From Gillisia sp. CAL575 (GTDB taxonomy: Bacteria; Bacteroidota; Bacteroidia; Flavobacteriales; Flavobacteriaceae), in NCBI RefSeq assembly GCF_000403785.1, contig NZ_APHJ01000018.1, forward strand, positions 124,001-188,000: 64,000 nt of DNA. Direction: 5' to 3'. Both the position numbers and the translations under genes were made by a program. The notes beneath the pieces were generated by a model. That model saw nothing but the letters and a program-made list of their open reading frames with translations. It had not been told where the DNA came from and did no database searches. This document shows, piece by piece, positions 9,121 to 25,200 of this stretch; the first letter of the stretch is position 1; the number at the start of each line of letters is the position of its first letter.

Positions 9121-9155
9121 AAAGAGGGCGCATCTTTGATCGGAACGCCCTCTTT
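9121..9155 (-). terminator. Intrinsic terminator downstream of ssb
   Basis: AAAGAGGGCG (9121-9130) and CGCCCTCTTT (9146-9155) form a 10-bp perfect stem with a 15-nt loop, 12 bp past the ssb stop codon. Short A/T runs flank both sides, so it could work in both directions. Confidence 0.7.
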
Positions 9156-9167
9156 ATTTTTATAGCA

Positions 9168-9524
9168 CTATTCGCTAGTGTTATTTCCATTCTTGCTACC
9201 CAGTAACAAGATTTCACTTACTATTACTTCGGTAACATACCTCTTTTCGCCTTCGCTGGTTTCATAGGAGCGGGAGTTCAATTTGCCTTCTAGGGCAATT
9301 TCCTTTCCTTTGCCTACATAACCTTCAACGATATCTGCGATTTTTCCCCAGGCTATAATATTGTGCCATTGGGTGTCCTGTACTTTTTCGCCTTTTGAAT
9401 CTTTGTAAAATTCGTTGGTGGCGATTGAAAAGCTGGCTACTTTTTTACCGCTTTCAAGGTTCTTGATTTCAGGGGCATTCCCCACATTTCCGATTAACTG
9501 AACTTTGTTTCTAAGTGTACTCAT
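9168..9524 (-). CDS. ssb: Single-stranded DNA-binding protein (element-borne)
   Basis: A 118-residue SSB with a standard OB fold: NKVQLIGNVGNAPEIKNLESG, VASFSIATNEFY, TQWHNIIAWGKIADIVEGYVGKG and ALEGKLNSRSY. It lacks the long glycine-rich linker and acidic DDDIPF tip of cellular SSB, as is usual for plasmid and ICE versions. It would protect the transferred single strand or the element during replication. It sits with radC and the mob genes but has its own terminator, so it is probably transcribed separately. Confidence 0.92.
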   Translation of the reverse strand: MSTLRNKVQLIGNVGNAPEIKNLESGKKVASFSIATNEFYKDSKGEKVQDTQWHNIIAWGKIADIVEGYVGKGKEIALEGKLNSRSYETSEGEKRYVTEVIVSEILLLGSKNGNNTSE

Positions 9525-9590
9525 GATTGAAAAATTTAGATGAATTGTTATTGTTCCTGCTATTACCCACAGGTAGGTTTAAAAAATTAC

Positions 9591-9671
9591 TTATTGTATC
9601 CTGAGCGTTTTCCTTTTTTGATTTTTAAACTCTTTTTTCGCTTCAGTTTTATGGATTTGATACGATTTCAT
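9591..9671 (-). CDS. Possible 26-residue basic peptide upstream of ssb
   Basis: A short frame reading MKSYQIHKTEAKKEFKNQKR and six further residues, in the same orientation as ssb and 66 bp upstream of it. It is Lys/Arg-rich and starts with ATG. There is no homology I can name, and an open frame this short can arise by chance in AT-rich DNA. Confidence 0.25.
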   Translation of the reverse strand: MKSYQIHKTEAKKEFKNQKRKTLRIQ

Positions 9672-9705
9672 GATTTCTGTTTTAAAATTTACTTTCCGTA
9701 GAGCC

Positions 9706-10158
9706 TTCACTGTTACCTTTTTTGATGCTTATACATTTTCAAGATTTAGAATTAGGGAGGACTTATAAAAAGGGAACGCAGGGACCGGCTTTATGCAGTC
9801 TGGACTAACTTCTAAATTTTGGTATTTTGCATTATAAAAAAGGTAAAGACAGTTTAGGTCGGGGAGTGGGTTTAAATAAACATGGGAAGTATTAAAGGAA
9901 TTTGAAGAGGAAAAAAGAATATTAAATGGAATTCCGTACTGGCGGACTTAATCCAAAAATTACTAGTTGTAATGAAGTGTCTCGATTTTTTATCGGGATA
10001 ACGAAATGGAAATGTGTAATTTTTGATTGTGTCCAAGACCTGTGTGGAGAAGCTCTTTTCCCGAAATGTAGTTTTTACGAAATGCAGGGGAATGTGCTTA
10101 ACGGTTATGAAACTGTATTTATCTTTTAAGTTGAATTTAAAGCGGACTTAAGTTCAAA
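9706..10158. repeat. Direct repeat copy A (~450 bp; partner at 43202-43655)
   Basis: From TTCACTGTTACC onward this stretch matches 43202-43655 base for base over most of its length, with scattered substitutions and small indels that become denser toward the 3' end. The offset is 33,496 bp at the start of the match. It contains a 67-residue open frame (9926-10129) whose first ~33 residues are shared with copy B, but the frames diverge after an indel. A minus-strand frame is open in both copies, but differences there are mostly amino-acid changing. Neither pattern argues for a gene. It looks like non-coding backbone of the mobile element that now brackets the cargo. Confidence 0.85.
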
Positions 10159-10568
10159 GATGGAGATTGGGAATGGGTTATGAAAATAGGACATCTTTCT
10201 TAGGAAAATTTACTTCTTCAAAATCGAGGTATTCTATATTAGATGCGTATCTGATACAAACAAAGAAAACTCCAAATTTCTGTGAAGTCTTATTCCTATT
10301 GATATCTTATTTTTTCTTTATGATCATTAAATCAAAAAAAACTCCTCAAATAAATAAATCATATAATTCAGATTAAGTAGTTCGATTCAAATGTTACATG
10401 CTAGCTAATAGCCACTTGTCATTTCTTGTAAATGATATTTTTATTATGAAGTAAAACTCAATTGTCGTAAGAATTCAGAGCTTTGAGGCTAAATGTACGC
10501 CATCGACAATATTTTCTAATCTGTGTATAGGGAGATCAATTATGTAATTTAATTTAGGCTTTAAAAAT
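10159..10568. other. Non-coding gap between repeat A and the IS element
   Basis: I see no supported gene. A 69-residue open frame (10167-10376) has a low-complexity, hydrophobic-plus-Lys composition and no recognisable motif, and I treat it as chance. The sequence is AT-rich with no strong hairpin. Confidence 0.4.
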
Positions 10569-10607
10569 TGTCTTGTCCTGGAATATGGCTTCAGGTTAAA
10601 ATTGATT

Positions 10608-11460
10608 TTAAGCTGTTAATTTATATACCATATTTGGTGTTTGATAGTCTAAAGATAAATGTAATCTTATTTCATTATATAATTTAATTGCATTTTTCGC
10701 AGCTTTTTTAGCGTGATCCTTATTTGTAAAGACCTGATCGTGGTAGAATTCATCTTTCAGGATTCCATTTACACGTTCTGCCATTGCATTTTCGTAAGAG
10801 TGATTTTCTTCAGTCATACTAATAGCTATCTTTTTTCTTTTAAGGATTTGTGTATACACATTGCTTCAGTACTGTATCCCTCTGTCTGAATGGTGTATGA
10901 GCCCTTTGATGTCTTTGGCTTGGTAAATCGCTTTATTGAGCGCTCTCACGCATCCTTTAAGCTCTAGGCTATCACTAAGGTCATAACCCACAATTTTTCT
11001 GGAATACATATCTGTAATGAGTGCTAGATAACAGAATCCTTTTACGGTTCTGATATACGTTATGTCCGATACCCATACTTGATTAGGCCTGTTCACTTTT
11101 AGATCCTTTATACTACTATTATACTTATATAACCTGTGATACGAATTGGTTGTTCTAGCACTGTACTTCTTTCTTAATGTCAACATTTTATGTTCTCTTA
11201 GAACATTGAATAATGTGTCTCTACCTACTTTTAACTGTTGTTTTTCAAAATCCTGGTTTAAGGATTTCATAAGTTTGCGCACACCTTCTCTAGGAAGGGA
11301 TTTGCGTCGTTTCTTAACGATAGCAATTATAAGTTTTGTTCAATCACTTTTCGCTTATCAGCTCTGCTTTTGTAATTATAGTAAGCATCGCGCTTTAGTT
11401 CAAAGCAATCACATATTTTTGATAACGAAGCAAATCCCTTAGCTTTTTCCTTTACTATGA
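10608..11460 (-). pseudogene. IS3-family transposase OrfB (DDE integrase core), two lesions
   Basis: The reading frame encodes a DDE transposase: N-terminal FASLSKICDCFELKRDAYYNY, VRKLMKSLNQDF, then the catalytic core with NQVWVSDITYI (first Asp), LIHHSDRGIQY (second Asp) and SYENAMAERVNGILKDEF (Glu). Two lesions break it. A base is missing from the A-run of the coding strand (plus-strand T-run 11334-11337), so EQ and LIIAIVKKRRKSLPREGV lie in different frames. A TGA at 10868-10866 replaces the Cys codon that normally follows HHSDRGIQY. Both look like decay rather than programmed frameshifting, which in IS3 elements occurs at the orfA/orfB junction. Confidence 0.85.
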
Positions 11461-11832
11461 TTAAGGCTTGATATCTAGTATTTTTTTAAGTTCCAAGACG
11501 CTTTTATAGCCTAGTTTTTGTGCAGCCACTTCTAAATATGCATCATCGACCAGTTGGTCCATATCCTTTTTTTGAACCAATTTTTTAAGCTGCTCAATCT
11601 CTTTGTGGAGCGCTTTGATCCGTATTATTTCATCTTTTGTATCTACTATAACCCTTGTGTTCATTAGGTCTTTACGCTCATACTTCCTTATCCATTCATT
11701 GATGGTTGAGGGAGCAATCCCATAGAATTTACCTAGTTCATACTTAGAATGCTTTCCAGAACTAAGTTCTGATAAAATTTTTAATTTGAATGGTTCACTG
11801 TAACGTCTGGTTACTCTGTCATCTACATACAT
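11461..11832 (-). CDS. IS3-family OrfA, helix-turn-helix protein
   Basis: A 123-residue transposase subunit that would bind the element's ends. It opens with RRYSEPFKLKILSELSSGKHS, then a helix-turn-helix around YELGKFYGIAPSTINEWIRKYE and a leucine-zipper-like coiled coil (EIIRIKALHKEIEQLKKLVQKKD). Intact, but its partner OrfB is broken. Confidence 0.85.
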   Translation of the reverse strand: MYVDDRVTRRYSEPFKLKILSELSSGKHSKYELGKFYGIAPSTINEWIRKYERKDLMNTRVIVDTKDEIIRIKALHKEIEQLKKLVQKKDMDQLVDDAYLEVAAQKLGYKSVLELKKILDIKP

Positions 11833-12014
11833 AACTGTTTAGAATTATGTAGCCTTTTATTCCAGACGAGTCATTAAAGTCATCAACGGTTATTTTGTGG
11901 TTAGTTAATCAACTAGAAATAGTAATTTTGGTAAAATGATTTTCATTAGTTTTCTCTACATAATTATTAATTCTCTCTAGGATAACTAACCAGATAACCT
12001 ATTCTTTATTTTAT

Positions 12015-18139
<6,125 letters not shown>

Positions 18140-18141
18140 AG

Positions 18142-20142
18142 TTATTCGTTTAATAGAAGTAGTAAATAATGAGCAGCAGACCAACTAAAGTTGTATGCTT
18201 CCAAGCCTTCCCCTGTTATTGGGTTGTAATTCTCGCGAATAGCTTTTCCTTTTTCGGTTACCCCTTCGGCATTGTGAATCAACTTTTTGGTAAGTTCGGT
18301 GGCCTCTTTATTAAATCCATAATTTTTTAATCCTTTTACTCCAAAATATGATTGATCTATCCAAGTTGGTCCCCGCCAATAGCCTCCATCCGGCTTAAAT
18401 TTTATAACACTTGCATCTAAAGTTTGTAAAGGTACTTGGGTGTTAAAAGCAGTACTGTCCATCATAGTTTCCATAATATTTTTTGCTTCTTCTTTTGATG
18501 CGACTCCTGCCCACAGTGGGATCCACCCTTCACTACCCTTCACTTTTATAAACGACTTCCCGTCTATGGATGTATCGTAAAACCAGCCATCTTCTTTGTC
18601 ATAGAATTGGTGACGAATTTGTTTTTTTAAATTTTCAGCTTGCTTTGCGAACAAGGCTTCATCATTTTTTATCTCCAGGGCTTTTGCCAATTTTTCCAAA
18701 TAAAGTTTTTCAGCATATAAGTAGGAATTTAGATCCACACTTTCCTGATCCATCGAAAAGGCATTTTTGGAGTTGGACAACAATTTTGTATCGTCAAAAC
18801 GCACTGCATTGTCCATTCCACTTTCCCATTTTGCTGCCAATAAAGTACCATCTGTCGAGCCGTATTCGCAAAGACCATCTTTATCATGATCTCGATATTG
18901 GTACCACCATTCATGTTGCTTCTTAATTTTGGGATAGATATTCTTAATAAATTCCAAATCCTCATCCTGCTGATATATTGTCCAGGCTGCCCAGGCAGAG
19001 AGCGGGGGTTTGGTATTCCTATAATTGTTTTCTTCAATTAGATTATCGCGGTAAACGCAATCTGGTATAAAACCTGTTTCAGTTTGATAATCGTACATGG
19101 CCAGTACTTGATCTTTGGCTAAATTTGTATCATAATAGGCCGCGGCAACCGCATGTTTCCAACTATCCCATGCCCAAAAACCATAAAACCACTCGTAGTT
19201 ATAGCTGGGGAAGAATCCATCATATTTTAAGCCTCCAGATGCAGCCCTCCAATTGTTTTGAAGTGTGAGCAAGGATTTTTGAGCTAATTGAAAATAGGTA
19301 GAATCCTGCCATTGATCCTGCATTTGATTATTAATACCCTTGATTAAAGTCAGTTTTTCCTGTTTAGCTTTCTCCAGTTCGTTAGTAAAATTGTTAGAAA
19401 AAGCATCTATAAAGTCAAGTTCCTTTTTGTCGAATTCTGATGCAAATGAAAAGGAATAGACCAGATGGTAAGTTTCACCTGAAGCAATTTCAATAGGTTT
19501 TAAGTTTGCGGAATAAGAGGAGTCAGAATAAACTACAGAGGAAAGATCAACTTCTTTAGGTAGTTTAAGCAAGCCGTAGAATTTATTTGTTCCACTTTTT
19601 ACTTTAATAAATCCTTCCGATTTTTCTAATGTGAATGTGCCGGGAAAGGTTTTTCCATTGATAACCGGCTGTATAGTTATCGGTTTGTTCTGAAGGTTTT
19701 TGAATTCGAATTGTAGACCGGCAGTTTTAGCAGATGCGAAAAACATGGAATGAGAGATTAACCAGTTTTTTGATTCTTTCTGAAATTTTAATCCGGATAA
19801 CCCTCCTTCAAAGGGTTCCTTGATCTCTAACTTATCGTCATCGCCATTAAAATCTTTTAAATGAATATCGACGAGAGATGGTCCAAGCCAAACGCCATTT
19901 TCCTGTGACATTATGAAAGGACCTGAAAAACCATTTTGAGCTGAAGATATGGGCATGGAGTATCCAAACCAGGATCCTTTATCTGAAAAAGCAAGAAAGG
20001 ATTTATCTTCTCCAGATTCTGGAGAGCCTTTATAATCTAATAAATTATAAATTTCTTTTTCGAATAAATGGTCGGGACTTTTTTGCGCATACAAAGAAGT
20101 ACCAAAAATATAAAGAAGGCTTAACAGGAGATGTTTTCTCAT
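18142..20142 (-). CDS. Secreted GH63 alpha-glucosidase-like enzyme
   Basis: A 666-residue (alpha/alpha)6-barrel glycosidase of the GH63/YgjK type. After a signal peptide (MRKHLLLSLLYIFGTSLYAQ) and an N-terminal beta-sandwich, the catalytic barrel carries YEWFYGFWAWDSWKHA near residue 325 with the likely acid Asp, then TGFIPDCVYRD, KPPLSAWAA, GGYWRGPTWIDQSYFG and the typical C-terminal AYNFSWSAAHYLL. GH63 members remove alpha-glucose, including alpha-1,2-linked glucose in eukaryotic glucosidase I and alpha-1,3 in YgjK. It heads the operon with the kinase/lyase fusion and GH2 enzyme. It could remove the alpha-1,2-glucose from Glc-Gal-hydroxylysine; this is context-based. Confidence 0.85.
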   Translation of the reverse strand: MRKHLLLSLLYIFGTSLYAQKSPDHLFEKEIYNLLDYKGSPESGEDKSFLAFSDKGSWFGYSMPISSAQNGFSGPFIMSQENGVWLGPSLVDIHLKDFNGDDDKLEIKEPFEGGLSGLKFQKESKNWLISHSMFFASAKTAGLQFEFKNLQNKPITIQPVINGKTFPGTFTLEKSEGFIKVKSGTNKFYGLLKLPKEVDLSSVVYSDSSYSANLKPIEIASGETYHLVYSFSFASEFDKKELDFIDAFSNNFTNELEKAKQEKLTLIKGINNQMQDQWQDSTYFQLAQKSLLTLQNNWRAASGGLKYDGFFPSYNYEWFYGFWAWDSWKHAVAAAYYDTNLAKDQVLAMYDYQTETGFIPDCVYRDNLIEENNYRNTKPPLSAWAAWTIYQQDEDLEFIKNIYPKIKKQHEWWYQYRDHDKDGLCEYGSTDGTLLAAKWESGMDNAVRFDDTKLLSNSKNAFSMDQESVDLNSYLYAEKLYLEKLAKALEIKNDEALFAKQAENLKKQIRHQFYDKEDGWFYDTSIDGKSFIKVKGSEGWIPLWAGVASKEEAKNIMETMMDSTAFNTQVPLQTLDASVIKFKPDGGYWRGPTWIDQSYFGVKGLKNYGFNKEATELTKKLIHNAEGVTEKGKAIRENYNPITGEGLEAYNFSWSAAHYLLLLLNE

Positions 20143-20388
20143 TTTTATAAAAGTTTATCTGAATATATTCAGAATAGATTACTTAAATAGAAATGAACTA
20201 GTGGGAAATAAAATCGTGTTTTAAAAAATAATAATGCTACTGGACGGGTGCAAAGTACAAAAAAAAGCTAAATGCCAAATAGATTATTAATAAAGTTTGG
20301 ATTGTAATTACAGTAATATGAACAAAGTTTAAGAAAACGTTAAATCATTATTTCAAAAGATTGTCTACCTCGTTTAAATTATCTTGTT
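20143..20388. promoter_or_regulatory. Divergent promoter region, GH63 operon / ECF sigma gene
   Basis: A 246-bp AT-rich gap between two diverging transcription units. It must contain the promoters of the minus-strand glycosidase operon and the plus-strand ECF-FecR-SusCD unit. I could not find a full TTTG...TAnnTTTG pair for either direction, so recognition by the neighbouring ECF sigma factor is possible. The shared gap physically ties the glycosidase operon to the sensing/uptake system. Confidence 0.5.
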
Positions 20389-20973
20389 TTGTTTAAATAT
20401 TTCAAAACTGTGGAATTAAATCTTATTCTTGAAAGATTAAAGAAAAATGATAAAAAGGCTTTTCAAAAAGTTTTTGAGTCTTTCTACCCACGTTTGGTAT
20501 CCTATTCCTATAAATTCACTTATAATCAGGAGGTAAGTGAAGATCTGGTCCAAGAAGCATTTATTTATCTATGGGAAAATATAGATAGCCTGATAATCGA
20601 AAAATCTCTTCAGGCGTATTTATTTACTATGGTGAGGAACCGTAGTCTAAATCATCTTAAAAAGATAAAAGTAACCGATGCAAATTACCTTATAGATATC
20701 TCCATATCTCTGTCTAATGATTTCCAGGAGGAAACTTTTAGCGAATTGGAGCGGGGTCAACTTCTATTAAAGGCTGAGGGGATCCTCAATTGTTTACCAG
20801 AGAAAATGCAAGAAATTTTTAAATTAAAAGTAATGCATAATTTTAGTTATAAAGAAATAGCCGAGGAAATGGACATCTCCATCAATACCGTGAAAACACA
20901 GCTAAAGAGGGCCAATTTTAAAATTGAATCGGCACTATTAATTGTTTCTATTCTCTTTTTTTTAGCTGAATAA
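20389..20973 (+). CDS. ECF RNA polymerase sigma factor
   Basis: A 194-residue ECF sigma factor. Region 2 is seen as AFQKVFESFYPRLVSYSYKF, SEDLVQEAFIYLWEN and SLQAYLFTMVRNRSLNHLKK; region 4 as LPEKMQEIFKLKVMHNFSYKEIAEEM and ISINTVKTQLKRA. No ATG lies upstream of the conserved part: the frame can start at TTG 20389 or GTG 20410. With the FecR gene 77 bp downstream and a SusC protein that has an STN domain, this is a classic outer-membrane-to-sigma signalling set: the loaded receptor relieves FecR and frees the sigma factor to raise transporter expression. Confidence 0.9.
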   Translation: MFKYFKTVELNLILERLKKNDKKAFQKVFESFYPRLVSYSYKFTYNQEVSEDLVQEAFIYLWENIDSLIIEKSLQAYLFTMVRNRSLNHLKKIKVTDANYLIDISISLSNDFQEETFSELERGQLLLKAEGILNCLPEKMQEIFKLKVMHNFSYKEIAEEMDISINTVKTQLKRANFKIESALLIVSILFFLAE

Positions 20974-21050
20974 AATAAATCCAAAAATTTTGTCACCCTA
21001 TTTATAAAAATAATTGTCTTTAATACAAAAGGGCATCATACCTATTTAGA

Positions 21051-22175
21051 ATGGAGTATAGTTTATTAATAAAAAGAATTAAAAAAGGTTTAAATCCGAA
21101 TGAGGAAAAGGAGTTCCAGCAATGGTATTTTTCTTCTCAGGATCATCAACAATATTACCAAAAATTGGAAAAGCATAATTCTCTTAATCATAGTATTAAG
21201 GTGAATACTACCTCTGCCTGGAAAAAAGTTGAATCCCAAACCATAAATAATAACACATCATACCTGAAGTACACAGTTGCTGCGATCTTAGTTATTGGAT
21301 TCTTAAGCTTCCCTTTTTATTTTTTTCTAAATGACCGCTTTCAACAGGAAAATCGGGTTGTAGATGTTCCAGAAGTAGATACATCGATAGATGGGATAGT
21401 CTTTAAAGACCAGAATGGAAACTCAGTTACTTTTGGAAGTAAAGATTCTGTGGTGGCAGGTAATTATTACCAGGCAAATAATAATAAACTTAAAATAGAT
21501 AAGGTTCCAGAAAATATTGGCACCAATACCATTATAGTTCCAGCCGGAAAACAATTTAGTGTAGAACTGAGTGATGGTACTATGGTTACTCTGAATGCAA
21601 AATCTAAACTTGAATTCCCTTCTAGTTTTAGAGAAAGTAAAAACCGGGAAGTTAAGCTTGTATATGGGGAAGCGTTTTTTGAAGTAACCTCTGCTATAAG
21701 TAATGGAGATAAGAAATTCATTGTTAAAAATGCCAACCAGAATATAGAAGTAGTGGGAACTTCCTTTAATGTTAATAATTACGGTGAAGATAAAATTGTG
21801 ACCACCTTGGTGGAAGGTGAAATAGATCTTTTATACGGAAAAAAGAAAGTCACTTTAAATCCCGGGCAACAATCTATTATTAAGGATAATAATTTTGTGG
21901 GTATAAGAGCTGTGAACGCTTATAACTATATCGCATGGAAAGACGGAATGTTTTTATTTAATGATGAAACATTGCATGACATTTTCGAGGTTTTATCGAG
22001 ATGGTATAATGTAGAAGCCGATTTTCAAAATAAGGAATTAGAAGAAATTAAATTTAATGGCAGGTTTAAGAAAGAACAAAATCTTGAAAATATACTGGAC
22101 ATTATTGAAAATACTAAAAGAGCACGATTTGAATTAAACGGAAATAAAATCAAAGTGATGCAGTATCAGGAATGA
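21051..22175 (+). CDS. FecR-family anti-sigma factor
   Basis: A 374-residue inner-membrane regulator. The cytoplasmic N-terminus (about 75 residues) is followed by one membrane helix (YTVAAILVIGFLSFPFYFFL), then the periplasmic FecR domain (NTIIVPAGKQFSVELSDGTM, VTLNAKSKLEFPSSF, REVKLVYGEAFFEVT, NQNIEVVGTSFNVNNY) and the C-terminal DUF4974-type domain (LHDIFEVLSRWYNVEADF, FNGRFKKEQNLENILDII). It would hold the upstream ECF sigma factor and respond to the STN domain of the downstream SusC-like receptor. Confidence 0.92.
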   Translation: MEYSLLIKRIKKGLNPNEEKEFQQWYFSSQDHQQYYQKLEKHNSLNHSIKVNTTSAWKKVESQTINNNTSYLKYTVAAILVIGFLSFPFYFFLNDRFQQENRVVDVPEVDTSIDGIVFKDQNGNSVTFGSKDSVVAGNYYQANNNKLKIDKVPENIGTNTIIVPAGKQFSVELSDGTMVTLNAKSKLEFPSSFRESKNREVKLVYGEAFFEVTSAISNGDKKFIVKNANQNIEVVGTSFNVNNYGEDKIVTTLVEGEIDLLYGKKKVTLNPGQQSIIKDNNFVGIRAVNAYNYIAWKDGMFLFNDETLHDIFEVLSRWYNVEADFQNKELEEIKFNGRFKKEQNLENILDIIENTKRARFELNGNKIKVMQYQE

Positions 22176-22253
22176 AAAAGGAATGAGGTTTATATCTGGA
22201 CAATTTAAATCCCCATTCCCATTAACATTGTATAATTAACTAAATACAAATTT

Positions 22254-25200
22254 ATGAAATCTAAATTTAATGGTAAACTATTGCCTTTACGGAAGGGAAT
22301 TTTAATCTTTATTATGAGAGTTTTTATCCTATTTTTTTGCATTAGCAGTTTCGGATTAAATTCTGATAAGGTGTTCTCCCAAAACGCGAAAATAAAAGTC
22401 GATAAGTCGGCTAGTATAAGTATTGAAGAAGCTTTTCAACTTATAACTGAGCAAACAGATTATACTTTTATTTATCCAAGCAATCTATTTAAGGATGCCC
22501 CCAGTGTTAAATTGAACTCAGGGATCATTTCAGCAAAAGATTTATTAAATCGCTGTCTTTCTTCAGTTAACTATACATATACGTTTACAGAAGCTAAGGT
22601 TATTCTTCTGGAAGAGAAAGATGTTTTTTTTACTAAGGTAACTCAATCGATTTCGGAACAATCAACCGTTACAGGAACAGTTACAGATTCCAAGGGAATG
22701 CCCTTGCTATCAGTAAATATTTCGGTAAAAGGAACCAATAGAGGAACACAAACAGATTTTGATGGGATATACTCTATTGAAGTAGCTACAGGCGAAGAAT
22801 TAAGCTTTCAATATTTAGGATTTCAAACTAAAACTATTCAAGTGGTAGCTCAAAAGGTTATCGACGTCGTTTTAGAAGATGACCTGGAAAGTCTAAATGA
22901 GGTGGTGGTTGTAGGGTATGGCACTCAAAAAAGGAGTGATGTAACCGGTGCTATTAGCTCTGTTAAGAGTGAAGAACTTAATAAAGTTGTTAGTACAAAC
23001 CCATTAGATGCTTTGCAAGGACGAGTTTCTGGAGTTACAGTAACAAATTCTACAGGAAGTCCGGGGTCTGCTCCAGAAATTTCTATTCGTGGAATTGGAA
23101 CTTTTGGAAACAATGAGCCGCTTTATATAGTAGACGGTGTTCAGGCCGATCCATACTTTATAAACACCAACAATATTGAGAGTATGGAAATCCTTAAAGA
23201 TGCTGCTTCAGGTGCGATTTATGGAACCAGAGCTGCCAATGGGGTTGTAATTATTACTACCAAGAAAGGGGAAGAAGGTCTGCCAACAATAGAAATTGAG
23301 TCTACTTTAAGTGTGAACACGCCAAGGGAAGAAATGAATCTTTTAAATGCCCAAGAATATATTTCTGTTCACCGTCAAATGTATGAGAATGCAGGTGAAG
23401 ATCTTCCGCAGTATGTGGTAAACCAGTCTATATATGATACCGACTGGATAGATGAAACCCATCGTACCGGATATCTTTCTACCAATAGTGTTAGAATAAG
23501 TGGTGGTGGAAAGAATATTAATTACAGCATTAGCGGAAACTATGCTGATGAACAAGGTTTACTTATAGGTTCTGCTTTTACCAAAAAGGGAGTTAATTCC
23601 CAAGTTAATCTAGAAAAGGGAAAATTAAAAGTTTCTACGAACTTGAATTATAGTGAAACTTATAAAGAAGATGAAAAATTTTCGATTAGGGAAACCTATT
23701 TCATTTCGCCATTAATTCCAATATTTGATGAGAATCGTGAGTCAGGTTTTGGATATAGAACCGGAGATTTGCCAGATCATAGAAACCCAGTAGGGGAAGA
23801 TCATTTTTTAAAGGGTTACACTAAACTGAAATATTTTCTGGGAAATGTAAATTTCGACTTTGAAGCATTTAAGAATTTTCATTTAGGCGCAGGTTACAGC
23901 TTATCGAATCTTCAAAATTATTCTTATAATTTTCATCAGCCATTTCGCGTAAGAGATGTACAGGATATAGCTGAACGTGAATTTTCATTTCTTTCTGAAT
24001 TTCATTCTGAATTTAGAAGGTTGAATGAAGAATACACCGCAAGATATAATTTTGAGGTTGGTAAACATGTCGTAGGATTGTTAGCCGGTTATCAAAGAAT
24101 TAGAGAACCATTTAAAAGCACCTACGCTCAGGCGGAAGGTTATAAACTTGATGATGAAGGGAATAAAGTCCCGGCAATTATTCTAGATCCGGAATTTAAT
24201 ACATTAGATGCTTTTGCCGATGGAACCTACTCTGCCAGTGGTTCTAATGCAGAATACGCTTTGGTTTCCCAGTTTGGAAGAGTTAATTATTCTTTAGATG
24301 ACAAATACCTTGTGCAGGCAAGTTTAAGGCGTGATGGTAGTTCCAGATTTGGTAAAAATAGCCAATACGGGGTTTTTCCATCATTTGCGCTAGGTTGGAA
24401 AATCACAGAAGAAAAATTCATGGAAAATCAGGAATTATTTAATTTCTTGAAACTTAGATATAGCTGGGGACAGGCAGGAAACGATAGTGCTTTAGGGTAT
24501 TATGATTATGTAGCCTTAATTTCACAAGGTAAAAGTCAGGATGATGGAGGTTACGTTTTTGGTTCTCCGCAAAATTCCTATTTAGGTAGTATAGCACGTG
24601 ATCTTCAGAATGACGATTTGCAATGGGAAACCAATACTTCGGCCAATTTTGGACTTGACTTTGGGGCATTTAATAATAAGCTTCAGGGATCTGTAAATTA
24701 TTATAACAGTACAACCGAAGATTTATTGATAACAAAAGAAGTATCTCCATCTGCAGGGATCAACAACCCGGTTGTAAATGTTGGAGAATTTAAAAATCAA
24801 GGTTTCGAAATAGAAGCAAATTACCGCAACAGGGATAATGAATTTAAATACTCCGCCGGTGCAACTTTTACCACTATTAATAGTGAGGTAACTAAATTAA
24901 GTAGTGAGGATCAAGTGTTGTACGGGATTGGTTTATTATTTGGTTCAGATCATTTTGTGAACCAAACTAAGATCGGTTATGAGCCAGGTGCTTTTTTCCT
25001 TCCTGTAGCAGATGGGATTTTTCAAAACGATCAGGAAGTGCAAAATCATAGTGTTAATGGAAATCTTATTCAACCAAATGCAGAACCGGGCGATATAAGG
25101 TTTGTAGATCAAAATGGGGATGGAGTTATAAGCGAAGATGATGAGGTATATTCCGGAACTGCAATTCCAAAATATGAATACAGTTTAAATTTAACCGGTG

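Larger units (their letters stand above)
10569..11873 (-). mobile_element. IS3-family insertion sequence, inactivated
   Basis: About 1.3 kb with the two-frame layout of the IS3 family: orfA (11461-11832) and orfB (10608-11460), both on the minus strand. Imperfect terminal inverted repeats can be read: TGTCTTGTCCTGGAATA inward from 10569, and TGACTCGTCTGGAATA inward from 11873 on the other strand. I could not identify a clear target-site duplication. The orfB frame carries a frameshift and a nonsense codon, so the copy is dead unless complemented in trans. Confidence 0.75.

Noticed and set aside
10167-10376. A 69-residue open frame after repeat A
   Set aside because: Low-complexity composition, no motif, no partner in repeat B, and no operon context.
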